A DNA stretch of 64,000 bases, from assembly GCF_026672375.1 (NCBI RefSeq), contig NZ_JAPPRA010000001.1, forward strand, positions 1,302,001 to 1,366,000, in the 5' to 3' direction. The position numbers and the translations under genes were made by a program. Positions 44,524-53,098 of the stretch are shown here, piece by piece. This DNA is from Caulobacter sp. SL161. Its GTDB lineage: Bacteria; Pseudomonadota; Alphaproteobacteria; Caulobacterales; Caulobacteraceae. The notes beneath the pieces are model-generated. The model was not told where the DNA came from. It ran no database searches and saw nothing but the letters and a program-made list of their open reading frames with translations. The first letter of the stretch is position 1, and each line of letters opens with the position of its first letter.

Positions 44524-45090
44524 GTGAAGGTCGCAGCCAGCTCGCTCCGCAAAGGCTCTGTCGTCGACATGGACGGCAAGCTCTATGTCGTCCTGAGCGC
44601 CGAAAACATCCACCCCGGCAAGGGCACTCCGGTGACCCAGCTGAACATGCGCCGCATCTCGGATGGCGTGAAGGTTTCGGAGCGCTATCGCACGACCGAG
44701 CAGGTCGAGCGCGCCTTCGTCGACGACCGCAACCACACCTTCCTGTACAGCGACGGTGACGGCTATCACTTCATGAACCCGGAAACCTACGACCAGCTCG
44801 TGGCCACCGAAGAAGTGATCGGCGACGCCGCCCCCTATCTGCAGGAAGGCATGACCGTCATCCTGTCGACCCACAACGACGTGCCGATCGCCATCGACCT
44901 GCCGCGCACCGTGGTCCTCGAGATCGTCGACACCGAGCCGTCGGTGAAGGGCCAGACCGCCAGCTCGTCCTACAAGCCGGCCGTGCTCAGCAACGGCGTC
45001 AAGACCACCGTCCCGCCGTACATCACCGCCGGCACCAAGGTCGTCATCCTGACCGAAGACGGCTCGTACGTGGAACGCGCCAAGGACTAA
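44524..45090 (+). CDS. efp: translation elongation factor P
   Basis: 188 residues, GTG start with AAGGA upstream. Three beta-barrel domains. It rescues ribosomes stalled at polyproline; the tip lysine in [10 protein letters not shown] (Lys33) is the site modified by EpmA/EpmB. C-terminal domain: [20 protein letters not shown] followed by [10 protein letters not shown]. Divergent from epmA and ended by a strong terminator. Confidence 0.97.
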   Translation: MKVAASSLRKGSVVDMDGKLYVVLSAENIHPGKGTPVTQLNMRRISDGVKVSERYRTTEQVERAFVDDRNHTFLYSDGDGYHFMNPETYDQLVATEEVIGDAAPYLQEGMTVILSTHNDVPIAIDLPRTVVLEIVDTEPSVKGQTASSSYKPAVLSNGVKTTVPPYITAGTKVVILTEDGSYVERAKD

Positions 45091-45114
45091 GCGTCCCTTA
45101 GCGTTCGAAACGAC

Positions 45115-45150
45115 AAAGGCCCGGCGGATCGCTCCGCCGGGCCTTTTTGT
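45115..45150 (+). terminator. efp terminator
   Basis: AAGGCCCGGCGGA-TCGC-TCCGCCGGGCCTT then TTTGTTG, 25 bp after the efp stop. Confidence 0.95.
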
Positions 45151-45173
45151 TGTTTAGGCCCAGTTTCCCTGCA

Positions 45174-45322
45174 CCCAAAACCCCGACCTCCCCGGCGAAG
45201 GCCGGGGTCCAGTTTCATCCGCAAGGTTTAGGGTGGCCCGCCCACAGCCTCAGCCATACGCGGCGACGCCGGCGCGTTCGATCTGGACCCCGGCGTTCGC
45301 CGGGGGCGTCGGCGGGGGGAGG
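45174..45322. repeat. dispersed repeat with inverted GCCGGGGTCC / GGACCCCGGC ends
   Basis: Contains CCCCGACCTCCCCGGCGAAG and GGACCCCGGCGTTCGCCGGG. Another copy of the CCCCGACCTCCCC block is at 31937-31970. It sits between efp and the histidine kinase. No open frame of note. Confidence 0.5.
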
Positions 45323-45349
45323 GGCTGAGGAAAACGGGAGGCCGCGCCC

Positions 45350-47101
45350 TCAACCCCGCGCCACCCGCGCGATCGTCGAGACCAGGGTCGACATCTCGAT
45401 CGGCTTCTCGAGGAAGCCGTCCATGCCGGCCTGGACAGCGGCGGTGCGCTCGTCGTCCATGATGCCGGCGGTCAGGCAGACGACGGGCAGCTTGCGCCAG
45501 CGCGGGTCGGCGCGCAGGCGGCGGGTGGTCTCCAGGCCGCCCATCACCGGCATGTTGAAGTCCAGCAGCGCCAGGTCGACCTCGCGTTCGGCCAAGACGT
45601 CCAGGGCCCGCTGGCCGTTGTCGGCCTCGACGATCTCGCAGCCCAGCGGGGCCAGCATCATGGCGATGACCTTGCGGTTCACCGCATAGTCGTCGACGAC
45701 CAGCAGCCGCAGGGGGCGCTCGCCGCCCAGGAGGCCGCCCAGCAGGCCACCTGTCTGGGTCGCCTCGGCGGTGGGCAGGCCGCAGGCGAAGGTGAGGGTG
45801 AAGGTCGAGCCCTTGCCCTCGGTGCTGCGCACGGTCACCGAGCCGCCCATCATCTGGGCCAGCCGCCGGGTGATGTTGAGGCCAAGGCCCGTCCCGCCCG
45901 TGCGGCGGGCGATGGTCGGATCGGCCTGCTCGAACGGCGTGAAAATCCTGGCCAGGACGGCGGGGCTCATGCCGACGCCGGTGTCGGAGACGATGATCTT
46001 GGCCAGCATCCGGTCAGGCTGGTCGCCGGCCTCGCAGGTCACCCGCACCCGGATCTGGCCGGCGGGGGTGAACTTCACGGCGTTGGAGACGAGATTGCCC
46101 AGGCACTGGCGCACCCGCAGCGGGTCGAACATCAGGGTGCGGGGCGTGGCCGGGTCGATCTCCAGCGTGATCTCCGCGCCCTTCTCGCGGGCCTGGGCCT
46201 GGTTGATCCGCACGACCCGTTCGGCGAGGCGCGAGAGGTCTTCCGGGGTCAGCGCCAGATCCAGCTTGCCCGCCTCGATCTTGGCCATGTCGAGCACGTC
46301 GTTGAGCAGGGCCAGGAGGGTGCGGCCGGACTCCTCCAGCAGCTCGACCTGCTCGCGCTCGCCGGGCTCCAGCGGTTCCAGCTTCAGGGCCTGGGAGAGG
46401 CCCAGCATGCCGTTCAGGGGCGTGCGCAGCTCATGGCTCATCAGGGTCAGGAACTCGGACTTGGCCTGGCTGGCGGCCTCGGCCTGGCTCTTGGCCAGCT
46501 CCAGGGCGCGGCCCTGCTGGCCGTTGGTCTGGGCGGCCTTGGCCGTATAGATGATCAGGATCAGCGCCGCTGCGCACAGGGCCAGCCGCTCGCCCGGCGG
46601 AAAGTCGTTGAGAACCCCGCACATCGTCAGCAGCACCAGAGACGTGCCGCCGCCGATGATCAGCAGCAGGGTCTTGGACCGCGCCGTGAAGGCCTGGGCA
46701 TGGACCAGGAAGGCGCAGACCACGCACAGCGCCGCCATCTTCAGTGCGGGATGCTCCTGGCGCCACAGCATGATCGCCAGCGACCACCAGACGACGTTCA
46801 TCCAGATCACCGCCGCCACATAGGCCAGACGCTGGGCGTGGCTGATCTTGCGCGCGGCGCGCTGGGGGCTGCTGCAGATGAATACCGCCGCCTCGGCGCT
46901 GGCCACGGCCAGGCCCCAAAGCAGGCCGCCCTTCAGATCGACCGCCAGCGCATAGATCAACGCCGTGGCCGCGCAGATGGCGAGGCGCACGCCCAGGGTG
47001 GGCAGGCTGCGCGCGGTCACCGAGGTGACGTCCTGGTCCAGCCATTCGGCGAATCTGGGCACGGGCGCGGCGGGTCCTCGGGAAAGCTTGTATACGATCA
47101 A
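45350..47101 (-). CDS. hybrid sensor histidine kinase / response regulator
   Basis: About 583 residues if TTG 47101 is used; the exact start is unsure because AGGAGG lies too near it. Order: about five to six transmembrane helices (residues 25-190, for example [20 protein letters not shown] and [18 protein letters not shown]), HisKA with [15 protein letters not shown] (phospho-His, about 222), HATPase with [20 protein letters not shown] and [13 protein letters not shown], and a C-terminal receiver with [13 protein letters not shown] (phospho-Asp, about 515) and late Lys in FLEKPI. Signal and partner unknown; similar hybrids feed phosphate into cell-cycle or stress relays in Caulobacter. The upstream terminator of the etf operon means it has its own promoter. 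Confidence 0.9.
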   Translation of the reverse strand: MIVYKLSRGPAAPVPRFAEWLDQDVTSVTARSLPTLGVRLAICAATALIYALAVDLKGGLLWGLAVASAEAAVFICSSPQRAARKISHAQRLAYVAAVIWMNVVWWSLAIMLWRQEHPALKMAALCVVCAFLVHAQAFTARSKTLLLIIGGGTSLVLLTMCGVLNDFPPGERLALCAAALILIIYTAKAAQTNGQQGRALELAKSQAEAASQAKSEFLTLMSHELRTPLNGMLGLSQALKLEPLEPGEREQVELLEESGRTLLALLNDVLDMAKIEAGKLDLALTPEDLSRLAERVVRINQAQAREKGAEITLEIDPATPRTLMFDPLRVRQCLGNLVSNAVKFTPAGQIRVRVTCEAGDQPDRMLAKIIVSDTGVGMSPAVLARIFTPFEQADPTIARRTGGTGLGLNITRRLAQMMGGSVTVRSTEGKGSTFTLTFACGLPTAEATQTGGLLGGLLGGERPLRLLVVDDYAVNRKVIAMMLAPLGCEIVEADNGQRALDVLAEREVDLALLDFNMPVMGGLETTRRLRADPRWRKLPVVCLTAGIMDDERTAAVQAGMDGFLEKPIEMSTLVSTIARVARG

Positions 47102-47212
47102 GCCTCCTAGCCGCGCCTCCGCCGGTTGCAAAGGGACGCGAGGCCGTCGGCGAGGCAAAAAGGCGTCAGGGGATCCTTCTCCCGCAGGGGGAGAAGGGGC
47201 CTTCGACCAGCA

Positions 47213-47244
47213 AAAAAAGGCCCGGAGTCGCCTCCGGGCCTTTC
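47213..47244 (-). terminator. terminator after etfA
   Basis: Minus-strand AAAGGCCCGGAG-GCGA-CTCCGGGCCTTTTTTT, 25 bp past the etfA stop. Confidence 0.95.
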
Positions 47245-47268
47245 GCATTCACGCTGTCGTCCGGCGGC

Positions 47269-48210
47269 TTACTTGCCGGCGGCGGCCAGGGCGTCCATCA
47301 GTTCCGGCACGGCCGACTTGTAGTCGGCGACCAGGCCGAAGTCGGCGACCTGGAAGATCGGCGCGTCGGCGTCCTTGTTGATCGCGACGATCACCTTGGA
47401 GTCCTTCATGCCGGCCAGGTGCTGGATCGCGCCCGAGATGCCGATGGCGACATAGAGCTGCGGCGCCACGACCTTGCCCGTCTGACCGACTTGATAGTCG
47501 TTGGGAGCATAGCCGGCGTCGACGGCCGCGCGGCTGGCGCCGACGGCGGCGCCCAGCTTGTCGGCCAGCGGCTCGATGACGCGCTGGAACTCTTCGGCCG
47601 AACCCATGGCGCGACCGCCCGAGACGACGATCTTGGCCGCAGCCAGTTCCGGACGGTCGGACTTGACCATCTCTTCGCTGACGAAGCGGGTCTTGGCCGC
47701 ATCGGCGCCGCCGACGGTCTCGACCGAGGCCGAGCCGCCTTCAGCGGCGGCGGCGAAGGCGGTCGGACGCACGGTGATCACCTTCTTGGAGTCGCTCGAC
47801 TGAACGGTCTCCAGGGCGTTGCCGGCGTAGATCGGGCGCGTGAAGGTGTCGGCGGCGACCACTTCGACGATGTCCGAGATCGGGGCGACGTCCAGCTTGG
47901 CGGCGACGCGCGGGGCGTAGTTCTTGCCGCCCGAGGTGGCGGGAACCAGGATGGCGTCATAGCCGCCGGCCAGGGCCAGAACGGCGTCGGCCTGAGCCTC
48001 GGCCACGCCGTGGCCCAGGGCGTCGGATTCAGCCAGCAGCACCTTGCGGACGCCGGCGATCTTGGCGGCCGCGTCGGCCACGGCCTTGGCGCCCTTGCCC
48101 AGCACCAGCACGTCCACATCGCCCGAGATCTTCAGGGCGGCGGTGACGGTCTTGTGGGTGGCGTCGCGCAGCAGCGCGTTGTCGTTATCGGCGACGACGA
48201 GAACAGCCAT
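47269..48210 (-). CDS. etfA: electron transfer flavoprotein subunit alpha
   Basis: 313 residues; FAD-binding subunit that carries electrons from acyl-CoA dehydrogenases to the quinone pool. Signatures: N-terminal [23 protein letters not shown] domain [20 protein letters not shown] (about 191-210), [20 protein letters not shown], and [20 protein letters not shown] (about 255-275), [19 protein letters not shown]. Its ATG overlaps the etfB stop by one base (TAATG). Confidence 0.98.
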   Translation of the reverse strand: MAVLVVADNDNALLRDATHKTVTAALKISGDVDVLVLGKGAKAVADAAAKIAGVRKVLLAESDALGHGVAEAQADAVLALAGGYDAILVPATSGGKNYAPRVAAKLDVAPISDIVEVVAADTFTRPIYAGNALETVQSSDSKKVITVRPTAFAAAAEGGSASVETVGGADAAKTRFVSEEMVKSDRPELAAAKIVVSGGRAMGSAEEFQRVIEPLADKLGAAVGASRAAVDAGYAPNDYQVGQTGKVVAPQLYVAIGISGAIQHLAGMKDSKVIVAINKDADAPIFQVADFGLVADYKSAVPELMDALAAAGK

Positions 48211-48956
48211 TACAGCACCCCCGCAGTGTTCAGCTTGGAAACCAGGTCAGCGGCCGTCTCGACCTTGATGCCGGCCGAGCGCTTGGCGGGCTCGGTGACC
48301 TTCAGGACCTTCAGGCGCGGCGCGATGTCGACGCCGTAGTCGGCGACCGTCTTGCTGACGATCTCCTTCTTCTTGGCCTTCATGATGTTGGGCAGAGACG
48401 CATAGCGCGGCTCGTTCAGGCGCAGGTCGGCGGTGATCACGGCCGGCAGGTCGACATCGACCGTCTGCAGGCCGCCGTCGACTTCACGGGTGACCTTGGC
48501 GCTGGCGGCCGAGACCTCGATCGCCGAGGCGTAGGTGGCCTGCGGCCAGCCCAGCAGGGCCGACAGCATCTGGCCCACGGCGTTGTTGTCGCCGTCGATA
48601 GCCTGCTTGCCCATCAGGACCAGGTTCGGGTTCTCTTCGGCCACCACGGCGGCCAGCAGCTTGGCCACGGCCAGCGGCTCGGGATCGGCGTCGGTGGTGA
48701 TCAGCACCCCGCGGTCGCCGCCCATGGCCAAAGCCGTACGGATGGTTTCCTGGGCCTGCGCCGGACCGATGCTGACGATGACGACCTCGGTCGCCACACC
48801 CTTTTCCTTGAGACGCACGGCTTCTTCGACCGCGATCTCACAGAAGGGGTTCATGGACATCTTGACGTTCGCCAGGTCGACGCCCGTCTGGTCCGCCTTT
48901 ACGCGGGCCTTCACGTTATAATCGATCACCCGTTTAACCGGGACTAGGACCTTCAT
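48210..48956 (-). CDS. etfB: electron transfer flavoprotein subunit beta
   Basis: 248 residues; AMP-binding partner of EtfA. Typical start [20 protein letters not shown], then [19 protein letters not shown], and the signature region [20 protein letters not shown] (about 120-140). First gene of the etfBA operon; the terminator is downstream of etfA. Confidence 0.98.
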   Translation of the reverse strand: MKVLVPVKRVIDYNVKARVKADQTGVDLANVKMSMNPFCEIAVEEAVRLKEKGVATEVVIVSIGPAQAQETIRTALAMGGDRGVLITTDADPEPLAVAKLLAAVVAEENPNLVLMGKQAIDGDNNAVGQMLSALLGWPQATYASAIEVSAASAKVTREVDGGLQTVDVDLPAVITADLRLNEPRYASLPNIMKAKKKEIVSKTVADYGVDIAPRLKVLKVTEPAKRSAGIKVETAADLVSKLNTAGVL

Positions 48957-49163
48957 CGGTTTCCACCGCCTCCAGGCTTGCGTTTCTCCTGCTTGGGCAC
49001 CGACTTAGCGCTTCGGCGCCGCAATGCAAGTTTCCCTTCGCGTAAGCGTAAGGCTGAAAACGCTCCGGGCTTCAAACGGTTGTACGATTTTCGCGGTCGC
49101 GTGTCGCCGTAAGGCCTCCCCACGACAATTCCCTAAGGGGCCGAAAAGCGATAAGGGGCGGCC

Positions 49164-49487
49164 ATGAACAAGACCATCAACCGTCTGAAGTACATCTTCA
49201 TCGGCATCTTCTTCTTGGCCAGCGCCAGCGTGCTGGCCTACCACATGATGTGGGTGTGGCCGAAGGATCGCTGCGAGAAGAGCGGCGGCGCCTGGGCCGG
49301 AAAGTGGATGAAGTGCGCCACGGTCTATCCGATCGAGACCTGGACCCGCCGTCCGCGCGGGACCCCGCCGCTGAACGGTCAGAGCGCCGACGGCCCCACC
49401 GCCGACGCCCCGGCCAAGGCCGCGCCGGCTGAGGCTGACCAAGCGGCTGCGGCGACGGCGGCTCCGGCTGCGACCGAGAAGAAGTAA
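49164..49487 (+). CDS. small single-helix membrane protein with Ala-rich tail
   Basis: 107 residues, ATG 49164 with AAGGGG upstream. Basic N-terminus (MNKTINRLKYIF), one transmembrane helix (IFIGIFFLASASVLAYHMMW, residues 11-31), two cysteines in DRCEKSGGAWAGKWMKCATV (a likely disulfide), then an Ala/Pro/Glu-rich tail to AATEKK. Outward-facing C-terminus is likely. No family recognised. Divergent from etfB. Confidence 0.72.
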   Translation: MNKTINRLKYIFIGIFFLASASVLAYHMMWVWPKDRCEKSGGAWAGKWMKCATVYPIETWTRRPRGTPPLNGQSADGPTADAPAKAAPAEADQAAAATAAPAATEKK

Positions 49488-49498
49488 GTCCGCCAATC

Positions 49499-49617
49499 CC
49501 CGTCATCCCGCGCTTCATGCGCGGGACCCATCCGTCAGCCGCAGGTGCGGGGCGGGGTGGAACGCTCACGTGCAAGCTGAACCATGGGTCCTGTGCCTAA
49601 AGCACGGGATGACGGTT
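49499..49617. repeat. dispersed palindromic repeat (GTCATCCCG type)
   Basis: CCGTCATCCCGCGCTTCATG and AAAGCACGGGATGACGG inverted, with GGGACCCAT / ATGGGTCC inside. It lies between convergent genes. Confidence 0.65.
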
Positions 49618-49651
49618 GGAGTTGAGCGCCGATCCGGGCGAGGTCAGCCCC

Positions 49652-50230
49652 CTAGCGCGTCGCGCCCGGCTTCCACAGCACGTCGGCCTGGCCCTTGTCG
49701 TTGGCCCAGCGGGCGGCGACGAACAAGAGGTCCGACAGGCGGTTCAGGTACTTGATCGCCGGCGTCCCGACGATCTCGCCCTCCATCTCCGACAGGGCCA
49801 CGACCCCGCGCTCGGCGCGGCGGCAGACCGTGCGTGCCACATGCAGGGCGGCGGCGGCCGGCGAGCCGGCGGGCAGGACGAACGAGGTCAGGGCCGACAT
49901 CTCGCCATTCAGCTGATCGATCTCGCGCTCCAGCCGTTCGACCTGGCTTTCGGCGACGCGCAGCGGCTCCCATTCGGGCTTGCCGTGCTGCTCGGGCGTG
50001 GCCAGATCCGCGCCCAGGTCAAAGAGGTCGTTCTGGATCCGCTCCAGAATCGCGTCCAGGACGGGATCGGCGGCCGTGTGCTGGCGGGCCTGGCCGATCG
50101 CAGCGTTGGTCTCGTCGACCCCGCCATAGGAATCGACTCGCAGCGAGGCCTTGCTGACAGGCGCGCCGGTGGCCAGGCGTGTCGTGCCGCCATCGCCGGT
50201 GCGCGTATAGATGCGGTTTAGCGTGACCAT
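49652..50230 (-). CDS. cob(I)yrinic acid a,c-diamide adenosyltransferase, PduO type
   Basis: 192 residues. It transfers adenosyl from ATP to cob(I)alamin. Signature residues: TRTGDGGTTRLATG (about 9-22), RVDSYGGVDETNAAIGQARQ (about 31-50), QNDLFDLGADLATPE (about 70), and the C-terminal FVLPAGSPAAAALHVARTVC followed by RRAERGVVAL. 37 bp after the HIG1 gene in the same direction, so likely one operon. With cobT at 3923, B12 metabolism is represented twice in the window. Confidence 0.95.
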   Translation of the reverse strand: MVTLNRIYTRTGDGGTTRLATGAPVSKASLRVDSYGGVDETNAAIGQARQHTAADPVLDAILERIQNDLFDLGADLATPEQHGKPEWEPLRVAESQVERLEREIDQLNGEMSALTSFVLPAGSPAAAALHVARTVCRRAERGVVALSEMEGEIVGTPAIKYLNRLSDLLFVAARWANDKGQADVLWKPGATR

Positions 50231-50267
50231 CGGTCGCGGAGTCCTGTTCGGCGAATAAGGCTAATGA

Positions 50268-50471
50268 TTACGAGCCCTTCCGCCACCAGAAGGCGGCGGC
50301 GACCAGGACGATGACGGCGATGAACTGCAACAGCACGCGCAGCCGCATCAGCTTGTTCGACCATGACCTGCCGAAATCGCCCCCGCGAAACAGGGCGTAG
50401 AGGCCGGCCCCCAGGGCGATCAGAACCGCCAGAAGCGCGGCTGGGACGAGAAAGTCGAACAGCTGGGACAT
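50268..50471 (-). CDS. HIG1 domain twin-transmembrane protein
   Basis: 67 residues. Two helices (FLVPAALLAVLIALGAGLYA and VLLQFIAVIVLVAAAFWW) around the HIG1 signature FRGGDFGRSWSNKLMRLRVL. HIG1 proteins are small membrane factors; in mitochondria they associate with cytochrome oxidase, and bacterial forms may act likewise. It is upstream of the adenosyltransferase gene. Confidence 0.85.
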   Translation of the reverse strand: MSQLFDFLVPAALLAVLIALGAGLYALFRGGDFGRSWSNKLMRLRVLLQFIAVIVLVAAAFWWRKGS

Positions 50472-50825
50472 GTCCCAGAGAATAAGGCGCGCCTCGCGAT
50501 CGCGCTATAGAGACCATAGCCGTAAGGGCGCGACCCGCTGAACGGGCGTGATGGTTTCTCGCGAATCGTTGTCCGTTGAGCAAATTCGCCGAACCTGTTC
50601 GGTGAGGGCTTTTGTCGCAGTGACACGATGACAGCGGTGGCATAGCTACGCCACAGGTCGTCGTTCGACGATTTTTGTTCCCTTTCGCGGTTGCTTTGGC
50701 GTCCCCCTGGCGTTAGAGCCCCCGCTTCCTATTTCTCAGTGCGCGTTCGTTGAACATGATCATCCTCCCCCACCGCGATCTGTTCAGCGCTTATCTCACC
50801 CAAACGGGGGACAGGAGACCACCGC
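50472..50825. other. 354-bp divergent intergenic region
   Basis: Between the HIG1 gene (minus) and the small coupled ORF (plus). It must hold promoters in both directions, but I find no convincing -35/-10 pair, no large palindrome and no believable gene. Confidence 0.5.
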
Positions 50826-51050
50826 ATGAGCGCTCGCCTAGCGACCGCCGCCGCGCTCTCCGCGTCCGATCGCGAAGAAGCCATGGCTGAAGTCCGTCAA
50901 CTGATCACCGACCTGCGCGACGCCGCGCAGGATGGCCGTCAGCTGGCCCGCCGTTACGCCGACGTCCTTCAGAACGTCGTCGATGAGTACTGTGTTGAGT
51001 TCGAGAAGCGCGCCGAGGCCGCTCTCGCCCGCTTGGAGGCCGCCGCATGA
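50826..51050 (+). CDS. small helical protein cotranslated with a TetR regulator
   Basis: 74 residues; ATG 50826 preceded by CAGGAGACCACCGC (AGGAG 8 nt upstream). Entirely helical, charged heptad-like sequence (REEAMAEVRQLITDLRDAAQ, RYADVLQNVVDEYCVEFEKR), no membrane segment. It overlaps the TetR start by 4 nt (ATGA), so their amounts are linked. No family recognised; a role as partner or antagonist of the regulator is only a guess. Confidence 0.75.
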   Translation: MSARLATAAALSASDREEAMAEVRQLITDLRDAAQDGRQLARRYADVLQNVVDEYCVEFEKRAEAALARLEAAA

Positions 51051-51694
51051 GCTTTGTGTCCGTCAATATCGACCAGGGCGCCGAGACCCCGGTGAAGCTG
51101 ACCCGTCGCGCGCTGGCCAAGCAGCGCACCCGCGAACGCGTGCTGGCCGCCGCCCGCCGTCTGTTCAGCGAGCGCGGCTATGAGGGCGCCACCATCCGTG
51201 ACATCGCCCAGGCCGCCGGCATGTCGACCGGCGCGGTGTTCGCCAGCTTCGCCGACAAGTCGGAGCTGTTCGAGGAAATCCTGACCGCCGACTACGAAGT
51301 CATCTACGCCCAGATGACCCAGGCCGCCCGCGCCGCCAAGACGGTGGATGAGGCGCTCCTGGGCCTGTTCGGCGTGGCCTACAGCTTCCATGTCGAGCAA
51401 CTGCCGCTGCTGCGCGCCAGCATCTCGGTGTCGTGGACCCGTTCGGAAGCCGCCGAGCGTCGCGCCCGCAACGACCTGAAGCACATCTTCAAGCTGATCG
51501 GCGTGGCCCTGCAGCGGGCCGTCGACGAAGGCCAGCTGAAGAAAGATATCGACGCCAAGCTCTTGGCTGAAATCGTTTGGGACGTGTATGTCGCCAACTA
51601 TCGCCGCGCCGTCTACGACGGCTGGTCGGTTGAGGCTCTGCTGGCGCGACTTTCGGATCAACTGAAGGTCATCTTCGCGGGCGCCCGCGCTTAA
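51047..51694 (+). CDS. TetR/AcrR family regulator (1)
   Basis: 215 residues. N-terminal HTH: RTRERVLAAARRLFSERGYE, GATIRDIAQAAGMSTGAVFA, SFADKSELFEEIL (about 23-75). Helical C-terminal ligand domain (LLGLFGVAYSFHVEQLPLLR, IGVALQRAVDEGQLKKDIDA). Its start overlaps the preceding small gene. A second TetR gene follows 84 bp later on the same strand, so this may be a duplicated regulator pair. Ligand and targets unknown. Confidence 0.93.
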   Translation: MSFVSVNIDQGAETPVKLTRRALAKQRTRERVLAAARRLFSERGYEGATIRDIAQAAGMSTGAVFASFADKSELFEEILTADYEVIYAQMTQAARAAKTVDEALLGLFGVAYSFHVEQLPLLRASISVSWTRSEAAERRARNDLKHIFKLIGVALQRAVDEGQLKKDIDAKLLAEIVWDVYVANYRRAVYDGWSVEALLARLSDQLKVIFAGARA

Positions 51695-51778
51695 ACACCC
51701 AGAGGGCGCTCCGTTCGGGGGAGTGGGGCGCCTTCGACTTTTTATTGATGACGCAGGCGTGTTCGGAGGGGGGCGGGC

Positions 51779-52387
51779 TTGGGCGTAAGAGACGAGCAGA
51801 AGGCGGCGACGCGCGAGAAGGTTCTCGTGGCCGCCCGGGACCTGTTCAACGATGTCGGCTATGAGGAGACCACCATCCGCGCCATAGCGGAGCGGGCGGG
51901 GGTCTCGGTCGGCAGCGTGTTCACCACCTTCGCCTCCAAGGCGGAGGTGCTCAGTCATGTCATGACGCACCGCCTGGACGAGCTCTATGCCGAGTTCGAC
52001 CGGGTGATCCCGGTCCTGCGCGGCAGCACCACGGATCGGCTGTGCTCGATTTTCGCGATCCACTATGCGTTCGAGACCCGGCGGGTGAAGCTGTTCCTCG
52101 CCCACATCGCCGCCTCCTATAATCCCAGCAACGAAGCGGGCGTCACGCCCTACGGCCGCAATCCGCGCCTCAGCCAGATGCTGGTCGACGTGCTGGCGGA
52201 GGGCGTGCGCAAGGGCGAGGTGCGGGCCGATCTGGACCTGAACCTGCTGGTCGACACCCTGAAGGCCGCCTACGCCTGGAACTACCGCATGGCCGCCGCC
52301 GCGGGCGGCGACCTGCCGGCCGCCGAAATGTCGGCCGCCATGGACCGCCAGATCGCCGTCATCGCCGAGGGCTGGAAGCCGCGGTAG
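51779..52387 (+). CDS. TetR/AcrR family regulator (2)
   Basis: 202 residues, TTG start at 51779 (GGAGGGGGGCGGGC upstream). HTH: ATREKVLVAARDLFNDVGYE, ETTIRAIAERAGVSVGSVFT, TFASKAEVLSHVM (about 9-60). It shares general pattern with the preceding TetR (REKVL-AAR-LF--xGYE) and may be a distant paralog. The C-terminal ligand domain is different (HYAFETRRVKLFLAHIAASY). Ligand unknown. Confidence 0.92.
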   Translation: MGVRDEQKAATREKVLVAARDLFNDVGYEETTIRAIAERAGVSVGSVFTTFASKAEVLSHVMTHRLDELYAEFDRVIPVLRGSTTDRLCSIFAIHYAFETRRVKLFLAHIAASYNPSNEAGVTPYGRNPRLSQMLVDVLAEGVRKGEVRADLDLNLLVDTLKAAYAWNYRMAAAAGGDLPAAEMSAAMDRQIAVIAEGWKPR

Positions 52388-52389
52388 GG

Positions 52390-52535
52390 GGAAGCGCCCT
52401 CTCCCAAAGGGAGAGGGTTGGGGAGAGGGGGTACGGCGTCCGACGGAGCGCCGGCACGCCGTCAGACCTCGTAACCCCTCTCCCTCCCACCGCTTCACGG
52501 CGGGCCCCTGCCTCTCCCTTTGGAAGAGGGATTTC
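52390..52535. repeat. inverted GC-rich repeat (CTCTCCC / GGGAGAG)
   Basis: CCCTCTCCCAAAGGGAGAGG at the left and CCTCTCCCTTTGGAAGAGGG at the right with GGGGAGAGGGGG / CCCCTCTCCC between. A dispersed element unlike the two subfamilies above. Confidence 0.6.
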
Positions 52536-52550
52536 TGTCGGGCTCGTGCT

Positions 52551-52880
52551 CTATAATCGCCCGCGTCCGCCGCCCTTCAAACGGTCCAGCCTCCGCTCCG
52601 GCGGCGAATCCGACGCGGGCGCAGTCGCAGCGACGGCGGCGAGTGCGGCGTCCAGCGCGGTACCCACTGCCGCACGCGGCGCAGGCCCTCTCCGCCCGCT
52701 CATCGCCGCGATCTTGCGGACATTGGCGGCCATCTCGCCGCAGGCTTTCACCTTGTCGCGGGCCTTGCGGAGCACGGCGGGGTCGTCGCTGGCCTCGATC
52801 AGGGCCCAGGCGGCGTCGATCGCCGCCATCAGCTTGGCCTGTATCCGGGCGCACCAGGTTTCGGAGGTCGTCTGGGTCAT
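52551..52880 (-). CDS. 109-residue helical hypothetical protein
   Basis: Begins MTQTTSETWCARIQAKLMAA, amphipathic helices (IDAAWALIEASDDPAVLRKA, RDKVKACGEMAANVRKIAAM), then a basic Pro/Arg tail (SGRRGPAPRAA, RRLDRLKGGGRGRL). No membrane segment. No family recognised. The coding bias and start look normal, but there is little else to support it. Confidence 0.6.
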   Translation of the reverse strand: MTQTTSETWCARIQAKLMAAIDAAWALIEASDDPAVLRKARDKVKACGEMAANVRKIAAMSGRRGPAPRAAVGTALDAALAAVAATAPASDSPPERRLDRLKGGGRGRL

Positions 52881-53098
52881 GACGCCAGCATGGGGCCGAA
52901 CGCCAGACCGGGGATAAGAAACCTGCGTTTTCCTGTAAGGCTCTGAATTTCCTTACCTCGGCCCGAAAAAGTACGGGGATTGAGCCAATCTCGGCCGCGC
53001 CCCTGTGGATAACTTTCGCCGCTTCACCGCCCCAACGGCAGGATTGCCAGCGCCGCTCCCCGGTCGCACAGTCGCCTCAAAGCTAAGGGGAGAGCGTC

